From Streptococcus suis (lineage in GTDB: Bacteria; Bacillota; Bacilli; Lactobacillales; Streptococcaceae), in assembly GCF_017601095.1 (NCBI RefSeq), contig NZ_JAGFUX010000009.1:1-64000 (forward strand): 64,000 nt of DNA. Reading direction: 5' to 3'. Under the pieces are notes generated by a model. That model was not told the origin of the DNA and searched no databases. It saw only the letters and a list, made by a program, of their open reading frames with translations. The number at the start of each line of letters is the position of its first letter. Positions within the stretch are counted from its first letter, which is position 1. The position numbers and the translations under genes are program-made. Shown here one piece after another: positions 44,534-53,753 of the stretch.

Positions 44534-45717
44534 CTAGTATTTATTGGCAGTGCTAGATTTTTTTGAAAGTGGCAAATACTGAACTGCAATGCGATTTTCT
44601 GGCTGACAATCATGCAGATAGATGACGAAGAGGAAGAACCACTCGGCTGGTTTCATAATCAGGTAAATCAGATCTGCCTGCCAGGCATTGCGAATATGTT
44701 TGGAAATGGGATAGCCATACCGGTCGTAGATGGAACGAATGCGGCCATGCAAGCGTGGATATCTTTCTTCTAAAATCTGTTCAAAAGCATTGGCAATTTG
44801 TAGCTGACGATTGACCACCACACGATGTCCATGGCGTTCCCCCATACGAATGGGTTTGACCAGTTTACGGTGACCAGCAGCCCCCACTGTACAAAGATAG
44901 TGTTCATCATAGAATGCGTTTGGTGGGGAGATTTTTCCGACAAGGCCCAATCACTGGTTTCTGTCCACATCTGAAGCAGCTGGTCAGGTTTTTGACCAAA
45001 TAGAATGAGATAGGAGCCAAGAACTGCAAGATAGGGAAGACTGAAGAAGAGGAGCCAGATGGGCAGAGAAAGACTTTTTTGCAGGAGAGCAAAAAGTCTA
45101 GGAAAGCGCGGGGTGCTCTGCTTGGCTAATTCTGCTTGCCACAGTTGAATGGTTTGTAAAATTGTCCGACTGTAAATGAGACAAATATTAAAAGGAACCA
45201 AACACAGGTAGCAGTAGGTGAAGAAATCTGTTTCAATCAAAGTAGAAAGTTGTATGGTCCACAAAACAGCAAAGACAAAACTTGGATACAGGCAGCTGAT
45301 GAGTAGGACGGTTAGGAGAGGGGGGAGGAGCCTGGTTTGGTAGATGTTTAGCACCAAATAAGCTAAAACCCCCATAAGAAGCAGGAAGAACTGTCCCGAC
45401 CAGGCTTCTGTCTGCATTGGGCTATGGAGTTGGTTGTTCACAAGGGTTTCTGGCCAATCGACGTAAACAACTTGAGCTCCTTCAAGTGCCAACCAACTCA
45501 GTCCGATTCCAAAAAAGAAGATCAAGCCATCGTTAATCCAAAAACTATACTCTTTTAACTGTTTTTTCAAAAGTGCCATAAAATGGCGGATGTTTTTCCA
45601 AGTCAGATAAAGAGGAAGTACAAAGCAGATAAGTGGCGCATTAATAAACCACATAAATGGAAGACAGATGCTTGCGGCTAGATAAAAGATTGAAAATGAT
45701 TTTAAGTGTTTGCTCAT
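44534..45717 (-). pseudogene. Frameshifted multi-spanning membrane protein gene (DUF6688-like)
   Basis: Two minus-strand frames look like halves of one gene. The first starts at ATG 45717 (AAGGAGG upstream) and encodes about eight membrane helices ending in TSDWALSEKSP. The other frame continues PPNAFYDEHYLCTVGAAGHRK and GERHGHRVVVNRQLQIANAFEQ to the stop at 44534. From memory these join into a DUF6688-type protein, DWxLS-(P)n-YxxHYLCTVAAxGH. Adding one C to the CCCC tract (44925-44928; GGGG on the plus strand) restores a single frame. The cause is either a 1-nt deletion, a phase-variable tract or a sequencing error. Function unknown. Confidence 0.72.
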
Positions 45718-45787
45718 GAAAACCTCCTTTTCTAGCCTACCATCATTTTTGAGAAAATTCAAGAATGGACAAGAAGAGTTTCAATAC

Positions 45788-45816
45788 TTGCCTTTTGTTA
45801 TCGTTTCCACTATAAT
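45788..45816 (+). promoter_or_regulatory. lplA promoter with cre-like site in the spacer
   Basis: TTGCCT and TATAAT have 17-bp spacing. Between them TTGTTATCGTTTCCA (45795-45809) matches the cre consensus with one mismatch. Confidence 0.6.
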
Positions 45817-45846
45817 AAAAATTAGTTAACAATAAAGGAGTTTTGC

Positions 45847-46836
45847 ATGAAATATATCGTAAACAACAGCAATGACCCAGCTTATAACATTGCCCTCGAA
45901 GCCTACGCTTTTAAGGAATTAACAGATATTGACGAGATTTTTATTCTCTGGATCAATGAGCCTGCCATTATTATCGGTAAGCACCAGAATGCTATTGAAG
46001 AAATCAACAAGGAATTCACAGACGAAAAGGGTATCCATGTTGTTCGCCGTCTATCAGGTGGTGGCGCGGTCTATCATGATCTCAACAACCTCAACTACAC
46101 CATTATTTCAAACAAGGCGGATGAAGGAGCCTTTGACTTCAAAACCTTCTCCAAGCCTGTCATTGATACCCTTGCCACACTGGGTGTAGAGGCCAATTTC
46201 ACCGGTCGTAATGACCTGGAAATTGATGGCAAGAAAATCTGTGGAAATGCGCAAGCCTATGCCAAAGGTCGTATGATGCACCACGGTTGCTTGCTCTTTG
46301 ATGTGGATATGTCTGTCCTCGCAAGTGCCCTCAAGGTCAGCAAAGATAAGATTGAGTCTAAAGGCGTCAAGTCAGTCCGTGCCCGCGTGACCAATATCAA
46401 CAACGAATTACCAGAGAAGATGACCGTTCTGGAGTTCAAGGATTCCATCCTCAACCAAATGAAGCAAGAATACCCAGACATGGATGAGTATGTCTTGTCA
46501 GAAGATGATTTGGCTCGTATCCAGGAAATCCGTGATACCCAGTTTGCGACTTGGGACTGGACCTATGGTCAAACACCAGAATACACTGTGGAGCGCAGCG
46601 TTCGTTACCCAGCAGGTAAAATCACAACCTACATCAAGGCTGAAAAATCAATCATTGAATCCATCAAGATTTACGGAGATTTCTTCGGAATTGGTGATGT
46701 GTCTGATATTGAAAACTTGCTGGTAGGTACTCGTTACGAGTATGCAGATGTGCTTGCAAAATTACAAGAAATCGATACCACTCACTACTTCTCACGCATG
46801 ACAACAGAAGAAGTGGCAAAAGCGATTGTAGCTTAA
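45847..46836 (+). CDS. lplA: Lipoate-protein ligase
   Basis: A 329-residue LplA that activates free lipoate with ATP and attaches it to lipoyl-domain lysines. Motifs seen are RRLSGGGAVYHDLNNLNYT in the lipoyl-AMP site, GRNDLEIDGKKICGNAQ with the conserved Lys, and the C-terminal accessory domain (about 245-329). AAAGGAG precedes the ATG. It lies just beyond the dehydrogenase operon, whose E2 and E3 are its expected substrates. Confidence 0.95.
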   Translation: MKYIVNNSNDPAYNIALEAYAFKELTDIDEIFILWINEPAIIIGKHQNAIEEINKEFTDEKGIHVVRRLSGGGAVYHDLNNLNYTIISNKADEGAFDFKTFSKPVIDTLATLGVEANFTGRNDLEIDGKKICGNAQAYAKGRMMHHGCLLFDVDMSVLASALKVSKDKIESKGVKSVRARVTNINNELPEKMTVLEFKDSILNQMKQEYPDMDEYVLSEDDLARIQEIRDTQFATWDWTYGQTPEYTVERSVRYPAGKITTYIKAEKSIIESIKIYGDFFGIGDVSDIENLLVGTRYEYADVLAKLQEIDTTHYFSRMTTEEVAKAIVA

Positions 46837-46842
46837 GTAAAT

Positions 46843-46866
46843 GACGAGTTTTTCTCGTCTTTTCTT
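46843..46866 (+). terminator. Terminator of lplA
   Basis: GACGAG/CTCGTC with a 5-nt T loop and a T-rich tail. Confidence 0.75.
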
Positions 46867-46924
46867 TTGCCAATCGACGGAGAGTATAGTTGTTTGCTAT
46901 AACTAGTTCCCTTGCAAAAGCAAT

Positions 46925-46953
46925 TTGAAAGTGCCTTGAAAATCTGGTATGAT
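46925..46953 (+). promoter_or_regulatory. Promoter of the SAM hydrolase gene
   Basis: TTGAAA and TATGAT are 17 bp apart, about 28 bp before the start codon. Confidence 0.55.
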
Positions 46954-46981
46954 AGTGAAGTACCAATTAGAAGGAGAAAGT

Positions 46982-47830
46982 ATGTCAAATAATCTTTTGG
47001 TCCTACAATCAGATTTCGGACTTGTGGACGGTGCCGTATCAGCTATGATCGGTGTTGCCCTTCAAGAATCACGTGACTTGGTTGTACACAACCTAACCCA
47101 TGATATCACCCCTTATAACATCTTCGAAGGCTCTTACCGTCTTTTCCAGACAGTTGAATATTGGCCAGAAGGAACAACCTTTGTTTCGGTTGTTGATCCA
47201 GGTGTTGGTTCCAAACGAAAAAGTGTGGTTGCCTTGACAGAGCAAAACCACTACATTGTGACCCCTGATAACGGAACCCTTTCTTTTATCAAGCAACATG
47301 TTGGTATCAAGGCTGTACGAGAAATCTCAGAAGTAGCCAATCGCCGTGCTAATACAGAACATTCTTATACCTTCCACGGTCGTGATGTTTACGCTTATAC
47401 AGGTGCTAAGCTAGCATCAGGGCATATCAGCTTTGAAGAAGTTGGACCAGAGTTGCATGTTGCAGATATTGTCGAGATTCCAACTGTTCCGACAGAAGTA
47501 GGGGCAGACTTTGTCAAAGGGGCAATCGACATTCTGGATGTCCGATTTGGCTCACTTTGGACCTCCATCACGCGCGAAGAGTTTTATAATCTCAATCCAG
47601 TCTTTAACGACCGGTTTGAAGTGACCATCTACAATAATGATATGCTGGTTTATCAAAACCAAGTGACCTATGGAAAGTCCTTTGCAGATGTTCGGATTGG
47701 TCAACCGCTTCTTTATATCAATTCCCTTTATCGAGTTGGTTTGGCCATTAACCAAGGTTCCTTTGCCAAGGCTTATAACGTTGGTGTCGGACAGAATTGG
47801 CATATTGAAATCAAACGCATTGTAAATTAA
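46982..47830 (+). CDS. SAM hydrolase (adenosyl-fluoride/hydroxide synthase fold, DUF62)
   Basis: A 282-residue DUF62 protein. Members cleave S-adenosylmethionine with water to adenosine and methionine. Family motifs seen are QSDFGLVDGAVSAM, VVDPGVGS, TPDNGTLS and TFHGRDVYAYTGAKLASG, with a C-terminal beta-barrel containing QPLLYINSLYRVGLAINQGS. GAAGGAG precedes the ATG. It is followed after 18 bp by an ECF S-component, which suggests a link between SAM or adenosine turnover and uptake of a related nutrient; that link is inferred. Confidence 0.9.
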   Translation: MSNNLLVLQSDFGLVDGAVSAMIGVALQESRDLVVHNLTHDITPYNIFEGSYRLFQTVEYWPEGTTFVSVVDPGVGSKRKSVVALTEQNHYIVTPDNGTLSFIKQHVGIKAVREISEVANRRANTEHSYTFHGRDVYAYTGAKLASGHISFEEVGPELHVADIVEIPTVPTEVGADFVKGAIDILDVRFGSLWTSITREEFYNLNPVFNDRFEVTIYNNDMLVYQNQVTYGKSFADVRIGQPLLYINSLYRVGLAINQGSFAKAYNVGVGQNWHIEIKRIVN

Positions 47831-47848
47831 AATTTTTAGGAGACTATT

Positions 47849-48400
47849 ATGAAAAATAATTCTATCAGAACTGTTGTCGCAACTGGTATCGGTGCTGCTC
47901 TTTTTGTGGTCATCGGGATTCTGATCAGCATCCCAACCCTTGTTGTACCTAATACTTCCATCCAGCTTCAATACGCAGTCCAGTCCTTGCTGGCGACTGT
48001 TTTCGGACCGATTGTTGGCTTCTTGGTTGGTTTTATCGGTCATGCCTTCAAAGATTCGCTTCAGTATGGTTCACCATGGTGGTCATGGGTCTTGGCATCA
48101 GGTGTCTTTGGTCTAGTCTTAGGTGTTGCCAAACGAAGCCTTCGTCTTGATGAAGGAATCTTTGAGAAGAAAGACATCGTCTTTTTCAACGTGACACAGG
48201 TAGTTGCCAACGTCGTAGCCTGGGGCCTGATTGCGCCACTTTTGGATATTGTGATTTATAGCGAGCCAGCTAATAAAGTGTTTGCCCAAGGTTTGGTTGC
48301 AGGTATTGTCAATAGTGTGACCGTTGCTGTGGCTGGAACTATCTTGCTTTCTATCTATGCTAAAACACAAACACGCTCAAACAGTCTTTCAAAAGACTAG
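47849..48400 (+). CDS. ECF transporter S-component, UPF0397 family
   Basis: A 183-residue membrane protein with about five helices. It starts [19 protein letters not shown] and carries [23 protein letters not shown] and [12 protein letters not shown]. This matches the UPF0397 family. Other streptococci, as I recall, encode the ATPase and T-component genes directly after it. Here those genes lie 2.8 kb downstream (51223-53723), with three unrelated genes between. The ligand is not established. Confidence 0.88.
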   Translation: MKNNSIRTVVATGIGAALFVVIGILISIPTLVVPNTSIQLQYAVQSLLATVFGPIVGFLVGFIGHAFKDSLQYGSPWWSWVLASGVFGLVLGVAKRSLRLDEGIFEKKDIVFFNVTQVVANVVAWGLIAPLLDIVIYSEPANKVFAQGLVAGIVNSVTVAVAGTILLSIYAKTQTRSNSLSKD

Positions 48401-48406
48401 CCAAAG

Positions 48407-48433
48407 AACCACCTATTTATTGGTGGTTTTTTT
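48407..48433 (+). terminator. Terminator of the S-component gene
   Basis: AACCACC/GGTGGTT with an 8-nt loop and a T run. Confidence 0.85.
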
Positions 48434-48496
48434 GCTGTATTTTTGATAAAATTAATATACTAAGTATTCAATGATATTCAATCTGGGAGGTGTCGT

Positions 48497-49507
48497 ATGA
48501 CTTGGACCGTTGAAAAGGTTGGTGCGGTGATTGAGTCTATCCTAAACCCTGGAGAAGAATTGATCTATCTCTACCAATCCAAAACCAGCCAATCCATCTA
48601 TTCCTGTGTCAGCTGTGACCATGTCTATTACAAAGTGTTTCGGATTAGCAACCATCCTAGCCGCTCGCATTACCAACAACCAACTTTTCATGTCGATCAT
48701 GGGGATTTCTATATGCGGGGGAAAATTCGGAGCTTCTTGTACCAAGATCACGACTGGAGGCGGTTAAAGGAAGGTACTTTTTTCCTGCTCCGCTTTATGC
48801 TAAAGGCAGAAAGGATGGGGGCCAAAGTCTATGGGCAACGGCGTAAAGGAAAGCTAGAAGTGTATCTTGAAGAGGTGGAAGGAGAAATCCGATATCTCTA
48901 TCGCTTCCAGGATAATCAAGTGAAGTTAGTAAAAGAGTTATTGGTAACCGGCTTATTGATTTCTACTTCTATGGGAAATTCTTTTAGCTTTCGCTTTTAT
49001 CCAACTCCATTTATCGTTCCCTATTTAGAGAGGCTCAAGGAGGTTCAAGCCTTCAATCAAAAGCCAGCTCCCCAAACCCTACGCTGGAAGGTTCGAAAAA
49101 AGCTCTTAACTTTGGTCAAGGAAGAGTCTTTGGTTACAGAAGACCCTTTGGTAAAAGTAGATTCCTTGGTCGAGGCGCCAGTTACTCTTGGGGAAAAGCT
49201 GGGCTTCTTTGCTTGGTGGCGGAAGATTACCTGTTTTGTTCAAGGTATATGGCGGAAGTATTTTGTAACTAAGGGAGCTTCCGTTAAGGAGTCGGACGCA
49301 GACTGTCCTCAAGAGACTAGTCTAGAACAAGTGCCACAACCAGTTGAGAATCAAACAAGTTCTTGTCGAAAAAATGCTCAACCCGATCCGATAAAAGAAG
49401 CCTGGAAAGGGCATGTAAAGAAGCGCCATCGTTCGAAAGTCAACCAGGTTCTACCAAGGAACACCTTGGAGCAATTAGAAGAATTAAAACGAAACTTACC
49501 AGAATAG
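48497..49507 (+). CDS. Unknown protein with CxxC motif and basic, repeat-containing C-terminus
   Basis: I do not recognise this 336-residue protein. GGGAGG precedes the ATG. Residues 1-190 look globular, with many aromatic residues and a CVSCDH motif (about 37-42) that could bind zinc. About 210-235 has a 7-residue periodicity: ESLVTED, PLVKVD, SLVEAP. The remainder is charged, low in complexity and ends in a strongly basic region with KKRHRSK. No signal peptide or membrane helix is clear. It sits between an ECF S-component gene and trhO, with a terminator before it. Codon use looks like its neighbours. Confidence 0.75.
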   Translation: MTWTVEKVGAVIESILNPGEELIYLYQSKTSQSIYSCVSCDHVYYKVFRISNHPSRSHYQQPTFHVDHGDFYMRGKIRSFLYQDHDWRRLKEGTFFLLRFMLKAERMGAKVYGQRRKGKLEVYLEEVEGEIRYLYRFQDNQVKLVKELLVTGLLISTSMGNSFSFRFYPTPFIVPYLERLKEVQAFNQKPAPQTLRWKVRKKLLTLVKEESLVTEDPLVKVDSLVEAPVTLGEKLGFFAWWRKITCFVQGIWRKYFVTKGASVKESDADCPQETSLEQVPQPVENQTSSCRKNAQPDPIKEAWKGHVKKRHRSKVNQVLPRNTLEQLEELKRNLPE

Positions 49508-49533
49508 GCTTGTATTCTGGGAAACAAATCATT

Positions 49534-49561
49534 TTGAGAACTAGAATGAAAAGAGTATAAT
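49534..49561 (+). promoter_or_regulatory. Promoter of trhO
   Basis: TTGAGA and TATAAT with a 16-bp spacer. The leader contains the imperfect palindrome CTATGCG-TTAT-CGTATAG (about 49571-49588). Confidence 0.5.
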
Positions 49562-49624
49562 TGAGAGGACTATGCGTTATCGTATAGCTTTAAAATCTAT
49601 TGCAAAGATTGAAAAGGAGACACT

Positions 49625-50608
49625 ATGTCAAAAGATATTCGCGTTTTACTCTACTATAAATACGTTCCAATTGAGAACGCAGAAGCCTACGCTGCTGAGC
49701 ACTTGGCTTTCTGTAAGTCTATCGGATTAAAAGGACGTATCTTGATTGCTGATGAAGGCATCAACGGTACTGTTTCCGGTGACTACGAAACAACACAAAA
49801 ATACATGGACTATGTTCATGCTAACCCATTGTTCAGTGATTTGTGGTTTAAGATTGATGAAGAAAATGAGCAAGCTTTCAAGAAAATGCATGTTCGTTAC
49901 AAAAAAGAAATTGTTCACCTCGGTTTGGAAGACAACGACTTTGACAGTGACATTGACCCACTTGTGACAACAGGTGCTTACTTGTCACCAAAAGAGTTCA
50001 AAGAAGCTCTCTTGGATGAAGATACAGTTGTTTTGGATACCCGTAACGACTACGAGTACGACCTAGGTCACTTCCGCGGAGCTATCCGCCCAGACATCCG
50101 CAACTTCCGTGAATTGCCACAATGGGTGCGTGATAACAAAGAGAAATTCATGGACAAGCGCGTGGTGGTTTACTGTACAGGTGGTGTCCGCTGTGAGAAA
50201 TTCTCAGGCTGGATGGTTCGTGAAGGCTACAAGGATGTTGGTCAGCTTCACGGTGGTATCGCAACCTATGGTAAAGACCCAGAAGTTCGTGGCGAATTGT
50301 GGGATGGTAAGATGTATGTCTTTGACGAGCGTATCGCTGTTGATGTCAACCATGTAGACCCCGTTGTTGTTGGTAAGGACTGGTTTGATGGCACACCATG
50401 TGAACGTTATGTCAACTGTGGTAACCCATTCTGTAACCGCCGTACCCTCATGTCAGAAGAAAACGAGCACAAGTATGTTCGTGGCTGTTCAGCTGAATGC
50501 CGTGCCCACGAGCGTAACCGTTACATCTCTGAAAACGGCTTGACTCGCCAAGAATGGGCAGAACGCCTAGAAGCGCTTGGTGAAAGCCTTGCTCCAGCAA
50601 ATGCCTAA
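49625..50608 (+). CDS. trhO: tRNA uridine(34) hydroxylase TrhO (rhodanese-like, UPF0176)
   Basis: A 327-residue protein. An N-terminal acylphosphatase-like domain (about 1-95) contains [16 protein letters not shown]. The central rhodanese domain has catalytic Cys in [10 protein letters not shown]. The C-terminal cysteine-rich segment is [15 protein letters not shown]. TrhO hydroxylates U34 of certain tRNAs on the way to methoxyuridine. GAAAAGGAGA precedes the ATG. It is monocistronic, with its own promoter and terminator. Confidence 0.95.
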   Translation: MSKDIRVLLYYKYVPIENAEAYAAEHLAFCKSIGLKGRILIADEGINGTVSGDYETTQKYMDYVHANPLFSDLWFKIDEENEQAFKKMHVRYKKEIVHLGLEDNDFDSDIDPLVTTGAYLSPKEFKEALLDEDTVVLDTRNDYEYDLGHFRGAIRPDIRNFRELPQWVRDNKEKFMDKRVVVYCTGGVRCEKFSGWMVREGYKDVGQLHGGIATYGKDPEVRGELWDGKMYVFDERIAVDVNHVDPVVVGKDWFDGTPCERYVNCGNPFCNRRTLMSEENEHKYVRGCSAECRAHERNRYISENGLTRQEWAERLEALGESLAPANA

Positions 50609-50615
50609 TATCATC

Positions 50616-50653
50616 AACATTGCATTGAGAACTCACTCAGTGCAATGTTTTTG
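50616..50653 (+). terminator. Terminator of trhO
   Basis: A 14-bp stem (AACATTGCATTGAG/CTCAGTGCAATGTT, one G-U pair) followed by T residues. Confidence 0.88.
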
Positions 50654-50667
50654 TGTAATCAGAATAC

Positions 50668-50696
50668 TTGCTATTTTCTCCAGTCAAGACTATACT
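50668..50696 (+). promoter_or_regulatory. Promoter of the VOC protein gene
   Basis: TTGCTA and TATACT with a 17-bp spacer, 28 bp upstream of the start. Confidence 0.55.
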
Positions 50697-50724
50697 AATC
50701 CTATCAACTAGAAAAGAGAAGAAG

Positions 50725-51090
50725 ATGAAATCATTTTGGATGAACTTAGCAGTAGCAGACCTTGAAAAAGCTGGTCAGTTTTATGAAGCGGTTGGTTTTT
50801 CTGTGGCGACTTTTGGAGATACCAAGTCAGCAACCTTGCCAGAAGGTGGTAACTTGATTTTGATGCAGGCAGATACTTTTGCCCAACGCGTACCATTTCA
50901 GCTAGCAACTAGTGGCAATGAAGTCTTGATTTCACTTAATGTAGCAACTAAAGAAGAAGTGGACAGCCTTATTGAGCGTGTAGAAGTCAATGGTGGACAA
51001 ATTACAGGTCGTCCGACAGATGCCTATGGCTTTTATGGTGCCAGCTTTACAGATTTGGATGGACATCATTTCAACGTGATTGTTATGTAA
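50725..51090 (+). CDS. VOC-family (glyoxalase/bleomycin-resistance fold) protein
   Basis: A 121-residue single-domain VOC protein starting MKSFWMNLAVADLEKAGQFYEAVGF and ending in FTDLDGHHFNVIVM. It has the paired beta-alpha-beta-beta-beta layout and a terminal metal-type DGHHF motif. Possible roles are a small dioxygenase, isomerase or binding protein; the substrate cannot be told. GAGAAGAAG precedes the ATG at 50725. It is monocistronic. Confidence 0.85.
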   Translation: MKSFWMNLAVADLEKAGQFYEAVGFSVATFGDTKSATLPEGGNLILMQADTFAQRVPFQLATSGNEVLISLNVATKEEVDSLIERVEVNGGQITGRPTDAYGFYGASFTDLDGHHFNVIVM

Positions 51091-51165
51091 GATGCTCTTG
51101 TTTTTTCAATAACGATTTATTTTTAAAGTTTAAATAAGAAAATCGTTCGTCATAGCTTATGGATT

Positions 51166-51195
51166 GGGAGAATCTGAGGATTCTTCCTTTTTTTC
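51166..51195 (+). terminator. Terminator after the VOC gene
   Basis: GGGAGAATC/GATTCTTCC (one G-U pair) with a TGAG loop and seven T. It ends only 28 bp before the start of the ECF ATPase gene. Confidence 0.8.
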
Positions 51196-51206
51196 ATGCT
51201 GGATTT

Positions 51207-51215
51207 TGATATAAT
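51207..51215 (+). promoter_or_regulatory. Extended -10 directly upstream of the ECF ATPase gene
   Basis: TGATATAAT (hexamer 51210-51215) lies 7 bp before the ATG at 51223. Transcription would start at or next to the start codon. No -35 is visible; the position is occupied by the preceding T run. Confidence 0.5.
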
Positions 51216-51222
51216 AGGAATT

Positions 51223-52896
51223 ATGAAAAAAGTCATCGAATTCAAGAATTTTTCCTTTAAATACAATGCGCAGACGGATGCGACTTTACATGGTATTGAT
51301 TTGACCATTTATGAAGGAGAAAAGGTGCTGATTATTGGACCATCTGGTTCAGGCAAGTCCACTCTCGGTCAGGTCTTGAATGGGATTATCCCTGCCATTC
51401 ATAAGGGAACCCATACAGGGGATTTTGAACTGATGGGGATCCCTGCCTTTGACCAGTCTATTTACCAAAAATCTCTTATGGTCAGCACCGTTTTGCAAGA
51501 TACGGATGGTCAGTTTATTGGGCTTTCTGTAGCAGAAGATTTGGCCTTTGCCTTGGAAAATGACATGGAAACCTTGGCGACTATGAAGGAGCGAGTTCAT
51601 GACTGGGCAGAACGCTTGGACTTAAAAGAACTGTTGGACCATCGTCCCCAGGATCTCTCGGGAGGTCAGAAGCAACGGGTTAGCCTAGCAGGAGTCTTGA
51701 TCGATGAAAGTCCGATTTTGTTGTTTGATGAACCTTTGGCCAATTTGGATCCAAAATCTGGACAGGATACCATTGATTTGATTGACCGGATTCATAATGA
51801 AGAAGGAACAACGACCATTATTATCGAGCACCGCTTGGAAGATGTGCTTTACCGCCAGGTGGACCGAATTGTCTTGATCAATGGTGGGCGTCTGGTCTTT
51901 AATGGTCATCCTGACCAACTCTTACAATCGGATTTGCTGCAAGAAAATGGTATTCGAGAGCCGCTCTATCTAGCAACTTTACGTGCTCTTGGCTATCAAC
52001 TTGAGGGAATGAATGGTCTTTCATCCTTAGAAAATATAACCTTGCCTGACCGATCCCTTCCAGTTTTACCGCATATTGAATTGGCTCAGGAAGTTCGCCA
52101 ACCTTTGTTGGAAATTTCTCACCTACAAGTAGCTTATGGAGATCATCAAGTGATTCCTGGTATGGATTTGACAATTTATCAGGGAGAACGCCTAGCTATC
52201 GTCGGAAAAAATGGTGCAGGAAAATCAACCTTGGCAAAGGCCCTCTGTGGTTTTCTACCTGTTAACGGTCAGTTTTTGTGGCAGGGGAAATCCATTGTGG
52301 ATGATTCGGTCAAAGAAAGGGCTCAACGGATTGGCTATGTGTTGCAAAATCCCAACCAAATGATTAGCCAGACCATGATTTTTGATGAAGTTGCCTTGGG
52401 ATTGCGCCTCAGAGGAGTGGCAGAAGACTTGATTCAAAGCAAGGTCGAGTCAGTCTTGGAAGTGTGCGGACTCTATCCATTTCGGAAGTGGCCTATTTCA
52501 GCTCTCTCGTATGGCCAGAAAAAGCGCGTGACTATCGCCTCTATTTTGGTTTTGGAGCCGGATATTATCCTTTTGGATGAGCCAACAGCAGGTCAGGACC
52601 AGCGTCACTACCGTGAAATGATGGACTTTCTAAATCTACTAAATGCACAGGGGCAAACGATTGTGATGATTACACATGACATGCAGCTGATGTTGGATTA
52701 TTGTGACAGGGCCTTGGTTGTCGTAGATGGACAGATTGTCTATCAGGGACATCCAGCTGAACTTTTGGTGAAACAACCTATTATTAAGCAGGCCAATCTC
52801 AAGGAAACCAGCATTTTTCATCTGGCAGAGAAGATGGGCTTGGATCCTCTGGATTTGACAAATTTATACATGAAAACAGAAAGGAGAGAAGCATGA
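51223..52896 (+). CDS. ECF transporter double ATPase (UPF0397 system)
   Basis: A 557-residue protein with two ABC domains. Domain 1 has Walker [10 protein letters not shown], signature LSGGQKQR and [11 protein letters not shown]. Domain 2 has GKNGAGKST, signature LSYGQKKR and [11 protein letters not shown]. The ATG at 51223 is the domain start; only a weak, close AGGA lies before it. The gene overlaps the T-component gene by 4 nt. It is the likely motor for the UPF0397 S-component at 47849, and possibly for other S-components if this is a shared module. Confidence 0.9.
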   Translation: MKKVIEFKNFSFKYNAQTDATLHGIDLTIYEGEKVLIIGPSGSGKSTLGQVLNGIIPAIHKGTHTGDFELMGIPAFDQSIYQKSLMVSTVLQDTDGQFIGLSVAEDLAFALENDMETLATMKERVHDWAERLDLKELLDHRPQDLSGGQKQRVSLAGVLIDESPILLFDEPLANLDPKSGQDTIDLIDRIHNEEGTTTIIIEHRLEDVLYRQVDRIVLINGGRLVFNGHPDQLLQSDLLQENGIREPLYLATLRALGYQLEGMNGLSSLENITLPDRSLPVLPHIELAQEVRQPLLEISHLQVAYGDHQVIPGMDLTIYQGERLAIVGKNGAGKSTLAKALCGFLPVNGQFLWQGKSIVDDSVKERAQRIGYVLQNPNQMISQTMIFDEVALGLRLRGVAEDLIQSKVESVLEVCGLYPFRKWPISALSYGQKKRVTIASILVLEPDIILLDEPTAGQDQRHYREMMDFLNLLNAQGQTIVMITHDMQLMLDYCDRALVVVDGQIVYQGHPAELLVKQPIIKQANLKETSIFHLAEKMGLDPLDLTNLYMKTERREA

Positions 52897-53723
52897 GTCA
52901 ACACTTAATCGGCTATCAACCTGGCCAAGGATTCATCTACCAGCTGTCAGCAGTAACAAAGATGCTCTTCTTCCTTTTGATTTCCATTATCGCCATGGTC
53001 ACTTATGACACACGATTGATTCTGGTTATTGCAGTTTTTTCTCTCAGTCTCTTTCGATTGTCAAAAATTCGCCTCAAGGACGTGTCCTTTGTCCTTGTAT
53101 TTACAACGGTTTTCGCCCTCCTCAATGCCTTGATGGTCTATCTCTTTGCTCCGCAATATGGAGTCAGCCTCTATGGCGCCAAGACTGTTTTATGGGAAGG
53201 TATAGGCATTTATACAGTGACTAGTCAGCAACTATTTTACCTGCTTAACATGGTGCTCAAGTATTTTTGTACGGTTCCTCTGGCGGTGGTCTTTCTGATG
53301 ACAACCCATCCTAGTCAATTTGCCTCTAGTCTAAATCAAATTGGTGTTCCTTATAAGATTGCCTACGCAGTCAGTCTCACCATGCGCTACATTCCAGATA
53401 TACAGGAAGAGTTTTTTACTATTCGAATGTCTCAAGAAGCACGTGGTTTAGAGTTGTCTAAAAAAGGGAAATTGATGGACCGTATTAAGGGCAATCTTTC
53501 CCTAGTTGTTCCCTTGATTTTCAGTTCCTTGGGACGAATTGATACCATCTCAACTGCCATGGAATTGCGCCGATTTGGAAAAAATTCAAAGCGGACCTGG
53601 TTTACCTATCAAACGATGCAGAAACAAGACTACCTTGTTTTTCTAGTAATAGCCCTCTTTGCCTGCGCAGCCATTGCCCTATTCATTCTCAATCAAGGGC
53701 GATTTTACAATCCTTGGAAATAA
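52893..53723 (+). CDS. ECF transporter T-component
   Basis: A 276-residue membrane protein of the CbiQ/EcfT family with about five to six helices. The coupling motif is [13 protein letters not shown], followed later by [10 protein letters not shown], the two Ala-Arg-Gly-like and Leu-Arg-Arg sites that contact the ATPases. It overlaps the ATPase gene by 4 nt (ATGA) and ends in a terminator shared with rsmG. Confidence 0.92.
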   Translation: MSQHLIGYQPGQGFIYQLSAVTKMLFFLLISIIAMVTYDTRLILVIAVFSLSLFRLSKIRLKDVSFVLVFTTVFALLNALMVYLFAPQYGVSLYGAKTVLWEGIGIYTVTSQQLFYLLNMVLKYFCTVPLAVVFLMTTHPSQFASSLNQIGVPYKIAYAVSLTMRYIPDIQEEFFTIRMSQEARGLELSKKGKLMDRIKGNLSLVVPLIFSSLGRIDTISTAMELRRFGKNSKRTWFTYQTMQKQDYLVFLVIALFACAAIALFILNQGRFYNPWK

Positions 53724-53725
53724 GA

Positions 53726-53753
53726 AAAAGGAGTTCCAGTTGGAACTCCTTTT
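53726..53753. terminator. Bidirectional terminator between the ECF T-component gene and rsmG
   Basis: AAAGGAGTTCC/GGAACTCCTTT with a 4-nt loop between convergent genes. Confidence 0.9.
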
